Assembly (NCBI GenBank): GCA_905210845.1
Contig: CAJLYG010000099.1
Coordinates: forward strand, 1-10,726
Direction of reading: 5' to 3'
DNA length: 10,726 nt
From: an uncultured Prevotella sp.
GTDB lineage: Bacteria > Bacteroidota > Bacteroidia > Bacteroidales > Bacteroidaceae
The notes beneath the pieces are model-generated. The model searched no databases. It was not told the origin of the DNA and saw nothing but the letters and a program-made list of their open reading frames with translations. Each line of letters begins with the position of its first letter. Positions within the stretch are counted from its first letter, which is position 1. Shown here piece by piece: positions 1-5,409 of the stretch. A program made the translations under genes and the position numbers.

Positions 1-34
1 TGCATCTCGGAAATAAAAATAAACTATCGTTTCT

Positions 35-65
35 TTTGTATTTCTCTCGATTTGCAGTATCTTTG
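35..65 (+). promoter_or_regulatory. Bacteroidetes-type promoter of trpS
   Basis: A TTTG at 35-38 and a TATCTTTG at 58-65 are separated by 19 bases. This matches the known Bacteroidetes sigma-ABfr arrangement (-33 TTTG, -7 TAnnTTTG). The -7 element ends 26 bases before the trpS ATG at 92, leaving a short leader with no room for a T-box or leader peptide, so no tRNA-dependent attenuation is visible. Confidence 0.7.
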
Positions 66-91
66 CAAGCAATTTACAAATGAAAGAATAA

Positions 92-1192
92 ATGGGAAAA
101 GTAATTCTTACCGGTGACCGCCCCACGGGCAAGCTTCACCTCGGACATTATGTAGGTTCTCTGCGTCGCAGAGTGCAATTACAAGAACAAGGAGATTATG
201 ACCGCATGTTTGTCTTCATGGCAGACGTACAGGCTTTGACTGATAATGCTGACAACCCGGAGAAAATCCGCCAAAACATCATTGAGGTAGCACTGGATTA
301 TCTCTCGGCAGGCCTGGATCCAGATAAATGCACATTGTTTATTCAGAGTCAGGTACCGGAGCTTGCGGAGCTGACAACCTATCTGATGAACTTGGTCAGC
401 GTTTCCCGTGTCCAGCGTAATCCTACGGTCAAGACTGAGATCAAGATGCGTAACTTTGAGGCAAACATACCTTTAGGATTCTTCTGCTATCCTGTTTCCC
501 AGGCAGCAGACATCACACTGTTCAAGGCAACGACCGTTCCCGTGGGTGAAGACCAAGAGCCTATGCTGGAATTATGCCGTGAACTGGTGCGCCGCTTCAA
601 CCAGACCTATGGGGAAGTGTTGGTGGAGCCGAATATCATGCTGCCTGAAAATGGCGCGGCCCGTCGCTTGCCAGGGACTGACGGAAAGGAAAAGATGAGC
701 AAGAGCCTGGGCAATTGCATCTACCTCAGCGATACAGCAGAAGATGTTTGGCAGAAAGTTCGTTCCATGTATACGGATCCTACCCATGTCAACTTGAACG
801 ATCCAGGGCACGTGGAAGGCAATGCGGTCTTCACCTACCTCGATGCGTTTTCTACGGAAGAGGACTTTGCGGAGTTCCTCCCAGACTATAAGAACTTAGA
901 TGAACTGAAGGATCACTATCGCCGTGGTGGCTTAGGTGACATGAAATGCAAGAAATTCTTGAACCAAGTCATCAATAAGATGCTGGATCCTATCCGGTTA
1001 CGTCGGGCTGAATATGAGAAAGATATCCCGGAAATCTACAATATCTTGAAGAAGGGTACCGCACAGGCGCGGGAAACTGGTGCCAAGACCATGGAAGAGG
1101 TACGTTCTGCCATGCAGATCAATTACTTCGACGACGTTGAGCTGATCCGCTCTCAGGCAGAAAAATATGCAGAAGAACTAAGCAAGAAATAA
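92..1192 (+). CDS. trpS: Tryptophanyl-tRNA synthetase
   Basis: Cytoplasmic class I aminoacyl-tRNA synthetase that activates tryptophan with ATP and loads it onto tRNA-Trp. The 366-residue protein has the class I signatures: [14 protein letters not shown] at residues 7-20, containing the HIGH-type motif HLGH (16-19), and KMSKS at 201-205 within [11 protein letters not shown]. Between them lie stretches typical of TrpRS, such as QRNPTVK and [20 protein letters not shown], which help form the active site. The length is normal to slightly long for bacterial TrpRS (about 330-370). The ATG at 92 gives the canonical N-terminus [13 protein letters not shown] and sits 26 bases after a good -7 element; an earlier ATG at 80 runs only three codons. 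The gene is monocistronic, with its own promoter and terminator. The essential motifs are intact and nothing is unusual. Confidence 0.97.
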   Translation: MGKVILTGDRPTGKLHLGHYVGSLRRRVQLQEQGDYDRMFVFMADVQALTDNADNPEKIRQNIIEVALDYLSAGLDPDKCTLFIQSQVPELAELTTYLMNLVSVSRVQRNPTVKTEIKMRNFEANIPLGFFCYPVSQAADITLFKATTVPVGEDQEPMLELCRELVRRFNQTYGEVLVEPNIMLPENGAARRLPGTDGKEKMSKSLGNCIYLSDTAEDVWQKVRSMYTDPTHVNLNDPGHVEGNAVFTYLDAFSTEEDFAEFLPDYKNLDELKDHYRRGGLGDMKCKKFLNQVINKMLDPIRLRRAEYEKDIPEIYNILKKGTAQARETGAKTMEEVRSAMQINYFDDVELIRSQAEKYAEELSKK

Positions 1193-1218
1193 TCTGCTCT
1201 CCTGGCGCAAGAGACAAG

Positions 1219-1255
1219 AAGTTGCATCCGACATCGCAAGGGTGCAACTTTTTTT
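1219..1255 (+). terminator. Rho-independent terminator of trpS
   Basis: The arm AAGTTGCATCC (1219-1229) pairs with GGGTGCAACTT (1240-1250): 11 bp including one G-U pair, with a 10-base loop. A run of seven T (1249-1255) follows, overlapping the end of the stem. It lies 27 bases after the trpS stop codon and is the cleanest intrinsic terminator in the window. Confidence 0.9.
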
Positions 1256-1305
1256 GGTGTTTTTATCTGTGAAAAGATACTCAAATAATTTTTTAAATGG
1301 GCAAG

Positions 1306-1336
1306 TTGGTCTTCTCAAAGAAAAGCACTATCTTTG
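1306..1336 (+). promoter_or_regulatory. Promoter of the Cys-rich protein / phosphoesterase operon
   Basis: TATCTTTG at 1329-1336 matches the Bacteroidetes -7 element exactly. TTGG at 1306-1309, 19 bases upstream, is a weak -33 match. The leader to the ATG at 1383 is about 40 bases and contains a small inverted repeat (GTCA 1353-1356 with TGAC 1361-1364, and an outer GTTA/TAAC pair). It is too short to call a structured regulator. Confidence 0.6.
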
Positions 1337-1382
1337 CAACATGTTAGGAACGGTCACTTGTGACAGTAACTAAGTACATATT

Positions 1383-1649
1383 ATGATTGATCCTGAAGTA
1401 CAAGAAAGAATAAAGAATAATCACTTCTGCGTGAGATGTGCCCATGCGACTTGGCAATGGAAAATCGAGCATCTTGATATGCTTGGTCGTCCTATCTGCC
1501 TGACTTGCCCACACGAAAAGTTTTGGATCCTGAGGGGGAATGTGAACAATCACTGTGAGTTCTACCAATATGGGACTCCCCAACAGTCCACAGACCCCAA
1601 TGATCCTACGCATGTCGTGGATTACAATGACACGGAAACATACCGATAA
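1383..1649 (+). CDS. Small Cys-rich protein, possible zinc-binding, unknown function
   Basis: I do not recognise a named family. The 88-residue protein has no signal peptide or membrane segment, so it is probably cytoplasmic. It has two CxxC knuckles, FCVRCAH (C16, C19, with H21) and CLTCPH (C39, C42, with H44), and a fifth cysteine at C58 in NNHCEFYQ. Two CxxC pairs about 20 residues apart suggest a zinc-ribbon-like fold, an inference from spacing only. The C-terminus from about residue 65 is polar, rich in Asp, Thr and Pro, and probably disordered. The ATG at 1383 follows an A/T-rich leader and a strong -7 element. The stop is 11 bases before the next gene, so the two are probably co-transcribed. 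An oppositely oriented open frame over the same region lacks a promoter and credible composition. Confidence 0.8.
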   Translation: MIDPEVQERIKNNHFCVRCAHATWQWKIEHLDMLGRPICLTCPHEKFWILRGNVNNHCEFYQYGTPQQSTDPNDPTHVVDYNDTETYR

Positions 1650-1660
1650 ATCGTAAAGTC

Positions 1661-2779
1661 ATGCTGTTGGCATTTTATTTCCTATTACTTGTTTTCTTTA
1701 CCTTTGGACCGGATTTATGGATCTGGCATCATTTCACAGAAGATTCCAACCTACTGATAGCTTCGGTATGGTTTCTTCCATCGCTCATCATCATTGCCTC
1801 TTGGTTTGCGGTTCGCAAAGGTTTTCACCACGTCGCTGCCGTTCGATTGATCTTTGGGGGAATGCTTTGTTTTACCTTCCCGAAGATCGCTTTTATCCTG
1901 ACATACTGGTTCTTGGGAACACAGATAGCCTTCTACCTCGCCCTTGGCATCGTCGCATGCGTCCTATATGGGCTCATCTGGGGGTGGAGAAGGGTAGTCG
2001 TCAAGAACATTACCATCTACTCACCTGACCTTCCCGCCTCATTTGATGGATACAGGATCTTGCAACTGAGTGATTTCCACGTGGGTACCTATCCGGCAAA
2101 CACCCATTTCGTCGGCAAGGTCGTTGATATTTGCAATTCATTATACTGTGATCTCGGAGTCTTTACGGGCGATCTTGTCAATAACAGTCCAGCGGAAGTC
2201 AATCCCTATATAACTGATTTAAAACGACTTCAATGCAAGGATGGCTTTTATTCCATCTGGGGAAACCATGATTATTGCCTTACTGGAAATGATCGTTCCG
2301 AAAAGAATATCCTTGCCCATCAAAAGGAACTCTATCGCATAGAAAGTCAGTTGGGATGGCATCAACTGATGAATGAGCATGTGACCTTAGAAAAGGGTGG
2401 GGAGCACATTCAATTGATTGGCGTAGAAAATGCAGGTGCCGCACCTTTCCCCAACAAATGCAACTTGCAAGATGCCATGGGAGACATCCCTCTCTCTGAT
2501 TATAAGATTCTCTTAAGTCATGATCCTCACCATTGGAGGAAAGAAGCCCTTCAGAACGATATACAACTCATGTTGGCAGGGCATACACATGCTGGCCAAT
2601 TGAAAATAGGCAAGTTTACCTTTGCAAGATTTGCCTTTAAGGAATGGGGCGGCCTATATCATCATGGTCATCAGCATCTATATGTGTCCTATGGCATCGG
2701 AGGATCATTCCCATTCCGTTTAGGGGCTTGGCCAGAGATCACAGTCCTTACCCTCAAGAGAAAGCCTTCATCAAGATAA
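1661..2779 (+). CDS. Membrane-anchored calcineurin-like metallophosphoesterase
   Basis: A 372-residue protein in two parts. Residues 1-110 are strongly hydrophobic, with about four predicted membrane segments (roughly 2-14, 31-50, 62-84, 87-107). Residues 115-368 form a calcineurin-type phosphoesterase domain with the full set of di-metal ligand motifs: DFH (138-140), GD (170-171), GNHD (201-204), LLSHDP with H287, and GHTH (307-310). The architecture resembles the YkuE/YaeI group; characterised relatives act on phosphorylated lipids such as UDP-diacylglucosamine or on phosphodiesters. The substrate here cannot be read from sequence. The catalytic domain follows the membrane block and probably lies near the membrane face. 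It is the second gene after the Cys-rich protein with an 11-base gap. I see no clear intrinsic terminator before the converging small gene that ends at 2796. Confidence 0.92.
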   Translation: MLLAFYFLLLVFFTFGPDLWIWHHFTEDSNLLIASVWFLPSLIIIASWFAVRKGFHHVAAVRLIFGGMLCFTFPKIAFILTYWFLGTQIAFYLALGIVACVLYGLIWGWRRVVVKNITIYSPDLPASFDGYRILQLSDFHVGTYPANTHFVGKVVDICNSLYCDLGVFTGDLVNNSPAEVNPYITDLKRLQCKDGFYSIWGNHDYCLTGNDRSEKNILAHQKELYRIESQLGWHQLMNEHVTLEKGGEHIQLIGVENAGAAPFPNKCNLQDAMGDIPLSDYKILLSHDPHHWRKEALQNDIQLMLAGHTHAGQLKIGKFTFARFAFKEWGGLYHHGHQHLYVSYGIGGSFPFRLGAWPEITVLTLKRKPSSR

Positions 2780-2795
2780 TATCCAGGCAGCACCT

Positions 2796-3017
2796 TTATC
2801 CACGTTGCTTGCCAGCCATTTTCTCACTGTATTCACGGTTGATGTCGGCAATCTCTTTCTTTCCGTCGATATAATCTTGATAAATAGTATCAATACTTCC
2901 ACCGCCCAGCCAACAACTGGAACAATTCTCACAGCCCCCGGCGCCACAATCCAAAGCCCTGTGAAGGATTTTGATTCTCTCTTCTCGCGTTGTATCTTTT
3001 ATCAATATACTTGCCAT
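2796..3017 (-). CDS. Small four-cysteine protein, conserved-looking, unknown function
   Basis: A 73-residue protein starting MASILIKDTTREERIKIL. The frame stays open upstream to 3077, but the ATG at 3017 is preferred: it follows a purine-rich AAAAGAGAGAAAC, and the -7 element at 3045-3052 lies upstream of it, so a longer start would precede the transcript. The core is an amphipathic N-terminal helix, then a glycine-rich cysteine cluster C24-x4-C29-x2-C32-x2-C35 within DCGAGGCENCSSCWLGGG, then SIDTIYQDYIDGKKEIADINREY, which looks helical. I recall similar short proteins in Bacteroides and Porphyromonas, but none with an assigned function. The CxxCxxC spacing could hold zinc or an iron-sulfur centre; this is inference. 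It is monocistronic and convergent with the phosphoesterase gene, 16 bases apart. Confidence 0.8.
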   Translation of the reverse strand: MASILIKDTTREERIKILHRALDCGAGGCENCSSCWLGGGSIDTIYQDYIDGKKEIADINREYSEKMAGKQRG

Positions 3018-3044
3018 GTTTCTCTCTTTTCTTATTTCTTTCCA

Positions 3045-3052
3045 CAAAGATA
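3045..3052 (-). promoter_or_regulatory. -7 element of the four-cysteine protein gene
   Basis: On the minus strand this reads TATCTTTG, a perfect Bacteroidetes -7 element, 27 bases upstream of the ATG at 3017. At the expected distance upstream there is only a weak TGTT (3073-3076), so the -33 contact is uncertain. The site decides the start choice for this gene. Confidence 0.65.
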
Positions 3053-3221
3053 GGCATTTCACCGGAGATATGAACATTTTTCCAGTTAAATATCATCGTT
3101 TTTTTCATGGTTTCATCGATCAGTACAACCGAAATTAACTGACATTACCAAAGATTTGCTTAATAGGTTAGAAAGCCTCTTAATAATGCCTTATTATTGA
3201 ACCAATCCTTAGGATAATGAC

Positions 3222-3229
3222 TATATTTG
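3222..3229 (+). promoter_or_regulatory. -7 element of the 89-aa protein gene
   Basis: TATATTTG fits TAnnTTTG and ends 41 bases before the ATG at 3271. Just upstream, between the -7 box and the presumed -33 region, is an 11-base palindrome ATCCTTAGGAT (3205-3215), preceded by a TAATAA/TTATTA inverted repeat (3181-3186, 3191-3196). These could be operator sites. No good -33 TTTG is present at standard spacing. Confidence 0.55.
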
Positions 3230-3270
3230 CAGATAGAAATTCATCAAGAAACAATTAAAATAAAGAAGCT

Positions 3271-3540
3271 ATGAGAAGATTCAAGAATATCAAATCGTAT
3301 ATAAAAGATGTTACAGAGCTCATCTGGAATTACATCCGGCATAAGAATTACTATCCACAACATGCCTTGTTGGCTGTTATGCCTGAACTGATGGAAACCG
3401 TGATCGATCATCCTAACAACTGTACGGAATGTGAATTCTATGCGATCGACCAGTTTATTTCTACGGATTTGTATGGTAGACAATGTCCTAATCACTCGGC
3501 AATCGAACGGATGGCAGGCAGATATTATCACATTAGCTAA
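3271..3540 (+). CDS. Small hypothetical protein with CxxC motif
   Basis: An 89-residue protein that I do not recognise. The N-terminus is basic (MRRFKNIKSYIKD) and followed by an aromatic stretch (residues 16-29) that is too charged to be a membrane anchor. A central helical part (HALLAVMPELMETVIDH, 31-47) leads into NNCTECEFYAIDQF, with C51 and C54 as a CxxC pair and a third cysteine at C72 in GRQCPNH. Three cysteines plus H75 could form a metal site. The segment NNCTECEFYAI resembles NNHCEFYQY in the 88-aa protein at 1383, a possible distant relationship. It has its own promoter. Its transcript would read into the hairpin at 3579-3626, which may end both this gene and the converging porin gene. 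Confidence 0.7.
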   Translation: MRRFKNIKSYIKDVTELIWNYIRHKNYYPQHALLAVMPELMETVIDHPNNCTECEFYAIDQFISTDLYGRQCPNHSAIERMAGRYYHIS

Positions 3541-3578
3541 TGAATAATATAATACGAATTATGATAAATAAATAATAT

Positions 3579-3626
3579 AGTTTATGACCAAGGGTACCCT
3601 ACAGGGTCAAAATCTGGTCATAAACT
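3579..3626 (-). terminator. Long inverted repeat ending the porin gene, possibly bidirectional
   Basis: AGTTTATGACCA (3579-3590) is perfectly complementary to TGGTCATAAACT (3615-3626), giving a 12-bp stem that can extend three pairs further past one mismatch. The 24-base loop includes the palindrome AGGGTACCCT (3591-3600). The right arm is inside the porin coding sequence and encodes its last residues, while the left arm lies past the stop. Read in the porin direction, the stem is followed by an A/T-rich tract (ATATTATTTATTTATC) rather than a pure T run, so termination is plausible but imperfect. It could also stop transcripts from the 89-aa gene ending at 3540. Confidence 0.6.
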
Positions 3627-4659
3627 CTATTACGAACTTATCTTTCTCGGACACTTTGGGGATCCCATTTGCGCGATAGAAATATTTTTCGTAGTTAATA
3701 CGGATGTCAGAAAGAAAAGGTTTATCAAAGCTTAGCGTGCAACCGCCGGTAATTCGATGACGTTGATAATCATTGGTGACCAAAGTCCCTTGTGTATTCT
3801 TTCCTCCGTCTAAGTATCTCATGCCATCACTATGGTCGGTCATGAAATCCCAACGCACCAAGGGTGACAGTTTCGTGAACAGCTTTGTCTTCAAAGGAAT
3901 ATCATAGCTTACGAAGGAATCAAAGGCATGTACATTCTGATAAGCATCTTGTGCATAATGCTTGAACAAATACTCGACCTCCGCATGCAGTCCGTGTCCA
4001 TGATAAAAAGTACCTGCATCATACATCATGACGCCGACATGGTCGGGTTTTATTTTCTGGACAGAGAGGGTCAGATTCCATCCTGGCAGCAAATACATCT
4101 CTGCCTTCGCACTGAAATTGACGTTATTTGTCCAGAAGTCTTTTTGGTTGGTTAATCCAGATCCATTAAAGAGTCCTGCCCGTATGTTGACAGGAACGAC
4201 CCCAAGATGGAACTGTGTACTCACCTCAGCTCCCACGTCCCGGACATTACCGACCTGCTTCGCGATGAATGAGCGATTAGCAAAATACTGTTGCGACGGT
4301 GAACGATGGGCGTCGATGGTAAAAGGCACTCTCTCTTGGCCTATCGTAAACTGGAATCCATTCCCCGGCTTGATCCTGGTATAAGCATCCAGCATCTTGA
4401 TCGTGCCTTCATCACAGAGGTCAATCTCCGCCTTGTATGATATGACAGGAGAAAGATTCCCAGTTATGTCCACGCGAGCGGTTCTCACTTCAAACCTCCC
4501 CTTCTTGTCATCAGGCTGATATTCGTACTTGCCCCGCAAGGTTCCGTGGACCTGTGGCGTTTTATCTACTTCCCCACCATTTGAGTTCTGAGCTTGTCCT
4601 GTCATCAGGACAGCCAAGAAAAGGATTGTAACCCCTATTCTTATCTTTATCTTACCCAT
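3607..4659 (-). CDS. OprP/OprO-like outer-membrane porin (phosphate-selective porin family)
   Basis: A 350-residue outer-membrane beta-barrel. From the ATG at 4659 it begins with a signal peptide: MGKIKIR, a hydrophobic core to about residue 19, and a GQA|Q cleavage site near residue 23. A TTG-initiated form six codons longer (4677) is possible but would begin inside a candidate -7 box and weaken the signal peptide. The mature protein has alternating strands and family-style stretches such as VHGTLRGKYEY, RFEVRTARVDITGNLSPVISYKAEID split over residues about 50-75, GQERVPFTID and RDVGAEV. It ends in Phe, the usual outer-membrane-protein terminus. These features fit the phosphate-selective porin O and P family (PF07396). 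Selectivity in Bacteroidetes members is unproven, but divergence from a polyphosphate operon across Pho-box-like repeats supports a phosphate or polyphosphate-related role. Confidence 0.85.
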   Translation of the reverse strand: MGKIKIRIGVTILFLAVLMTGQAQNSNGGEVDKTPQVHGTLRGKYEYQPDDKKGRFEVRTARVDITGNLSPVISYKAEIDLCDEGTIKMLDAYTRIKPGNGFQFTIGQERVPFTIDAHRSPSQQYFANRSFIAKQVGNVRDVGAEVSTQFHLGVVPVNIRAGLFNGSGLTNQKDFWTNNVNFSAKAEMYLLPGWNLTLSVQKIKPDHVGVMMYDAGTFYHGHGLHAEVEYLFKHYAQDAYQNVHAFDSFVSYDIPLKTKLFTKLSPLVRWDFMTDHSDGMRYLDGGKNTQGTLVTNDYQRHRITGGCTLSFDKPFLSDIRINYEKYFYRANGIPKVSEKDKFVIEFMTRF

Positions 4660-4673
4660 ACAAACATTTTTCT

Positions 4674-4681
4674 GCAAATAT
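4674..4681 (-). promoter_or_regulatory. Candidate -7 element of the porin gene
   Basis: The minus strand reads GATATTTG, which lacks only the first T of TAnnTTTG. The nearest 11-bp repeat element (4692-4698) ends 10 bases upstream, the distance typical between a Pho box and a -10 box. No TTTG exists at the -33 position. The box ends only 14 bases before the ATG at 4659, giving a very short leader; this is the main reason for doubt. Confidence 0.4.
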
Positions 4682-4691
4682 CAGTATTGCA

Positions 4692-4720
4692 TATTACAAA
4701 GCGTTTACAATCAGTTCACA
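4692..4720 (-). promoter_or_regulatory. Pho-box-like 11-bp direct repeats facing the porin gene
   Basis: Read toward the porin, three heptamers start every 11 bases: TGTGAAC (4720-4714), TGTAAAC (4709-4703) and TGTAATA (4698-4692). On the plus strand they read TTCACA, TTTACA and ATTACA, matching the known PhoP half-site TT(A/C/T)ACA. Direct repeats of 6-7 bases with an 11-base period are the hallmark of PhoB/PhoP-family operators. The array overlaps where a -33 element would lie and ends 10 bases before the candidate -7 box. Confidence 0.55.
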
Positions 4721-4730
4721 ATATGATGAT

Positions 4731-4780
4731 ATAACAAGCCTGTAACACAAACGTCACACGAATGTCATACATAAATCATT
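4731..4780 (+). promoter_or_regulatory. Pho-box-like 11-bp direct repeats facing the polyphosphate operon
   Basis: Five hexamers start exactly every 11 bases: ATAACA (4731), GTAACA (4742), GTCACA (4753), GTCATA (4764) and ATCATT (4775). In the heptamer frame the middle three read TGTAACA, CGTCACA and TGTCATA, close to the enterobacterial Pho-box half-site CTGTCAT. The array ends 20 bases before the -7 element at 4801, where TTTG is missing from the -33 position, which suggests an activator-dependent promoter. The outermost two repeats are the weakest. Confidence 0.6.
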
Positions 4781-4800
4781 ATCTTCTTCTTACTTCTATG

Positions 4801-4808
4801 TAACTTTG
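4801..4808 (+). promoter_or_regulatory. -7 element of the LRR-ppk-ppx operon
   Basis: TAACTTTG matches TAnnTTTG and ends 25 bases before the ATG at 4834, a spacing close to that of trpS. The expected -33 position (about 4778-4781) reads ATTA and coincides with the end of the 11-bp repeat array. Confidence 0.65.
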
Positions 4809-4833
4809 TAGCGAAAAAACAAAGCACTCAATT

Positions 4834-5409
4834 ATGAAAAAAGGTAAAAAGGAAATTATTGAAATTCTCAAAACAACCACGAAGAAGGAAAGTAAATTTG
4901 AGAACCTGGTCCTGAACCTGGCACTTCAGAAGATGACCAGCGATAAGTTCGAATTTGATGGCAAGGCTGTATATACAGCAGACAAGTCCACCATTGTTTA
5001 CTGTATTCAAGACGAAGAGGAACTTCATATTCCTCAAGAGACAAAGACAATCGGACGAATGGCATTTACGCAACACCAACATTTGAAAAACATTGTGATC
5101 CCGGAAGGTGTTGAAAAGATTGAGCGGGAGGCATTTTTCGATTGTGACCAGTTGCAGAGCGTAGTTTTCCCTGCCAGTCTGAATGGCATTTACGGTTTTA
5201 GCTTCTCAGATTGTGATGAGCTGAAGAAGGTCACATTCAAAAGCGTTCCAGAACATATCGGGCGGCGTTCTTTCTCTGATTGCGATTCTTTGCGTGAGAT
5301 CCACGTACCTGCCGGAACCGCGGACGTTTTCCGCAAGGCACTGCGTTTGACGGAGGATCCAGACATATTAGTGATTGAAGATGAAGAAGTAAAAGGAGAT
5401 GATAAGTGA
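4834..5409 (+). CDS. Cytosolic BspA-type leucine-rich-repeat protein
   Basis: A 191-residue protein without signal peptide or membrane segment. The N-terminus is lysine-rich (8 Lys in the first 21 residues) and helical. Residues 37-60 look like the usual cap before the repeats. Four consecutive 23-residue units follow, at 64-86, 87-109, 110-132 and 133-155, with a partial fifth to about 170. Each follows the pattern hydrophobic-x-h-P-x(5-6)-I-x(3)-AF/SF-x(2)-C/h-x(2)-L, typical of LRR_5 (BspA) repeats; three contain the DCD turn. The tail is acidic (EDEEVKGDDK). BspA proteins are usually secreted adhesins; this one looks cytosolic and is the first gene of an operon with ppk and ppx, overlapping ppk by 11 bases. 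Its role is unknown; a scaffold or regulator of polyphosphate enzymes is a guess from context. Confidence 0.88.
   Translation: MKKGKKEIIEILKTTTKKESKFENLVLNLALQKMTSDKFEFDGKAVYTADKSTIVYCIQDEEELHIPQETKTIGRMAFTQHQHLKNIVIPEGVEKIEREAFFDCDQLQSVVFPASLNGIYGFSFSDCDELKKVTFKSVPEHIGRRSFSDCDSLREIHVPAGTADVFRKALRLTEDPDILVIEDEEVKGDDK

Noticed and set aside
66..91. T-box or tryptophan leader upstream of trpS
   Set aside because: The leader after the promoter is about 20-26 bases, too short for either, with no Trp codon run or terminator ahead of the gene.
572..811. Minus-strand open frame of 79 codons inside trpS
   Set aside because: Lies antisense to a conserved synthetase; no promoter or plausible protein features.
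1341..1373. Short upstream frame (10 codons plus stop) ahead of the gene at 1383
   Set aside because: Its ATG falls about five bases after the -7 box, so it would start at or before the transcription start; no regulatory leader is supported.
1344..1613. Minus-strand open frame of 89 codons opposite the 88-aa Cys-rich gene
   Set aside because: The plus-strand gene has a perfect -7 element, regularly spaced CxxC motifs and a co-directional neighbour; the antisense frame has none of these.
2805..3053. Plus-strand open frame of 82 codons
   Set aside because: Antisense to the 73-aa four-cysteine gene, which has a promoter and a coherent protein sequence.
3018..3077. Twenty-residue N-terminal extension of the 73-aa protein
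   Set aside because: The -7 element at 3045-3052 lies inside it and a purine-rich stretch precedes the internal ATG at 3017.
4660..4677. Six-codon N-terminal extension of the porin from a TTG
   Set aside because: TTG starts are rare in this group, the codon sits inside a candidate -7 element, and the ATG at 4659 gives a better signal peptide.
5027..5343. DNA-level tandem repeat or CRISPR-like array in the LRR gene
   Set aside because: The 69-base periodicity reflects 23-residue protein repeats; the DNA copies are too diverged to be a nucleotide repeat.
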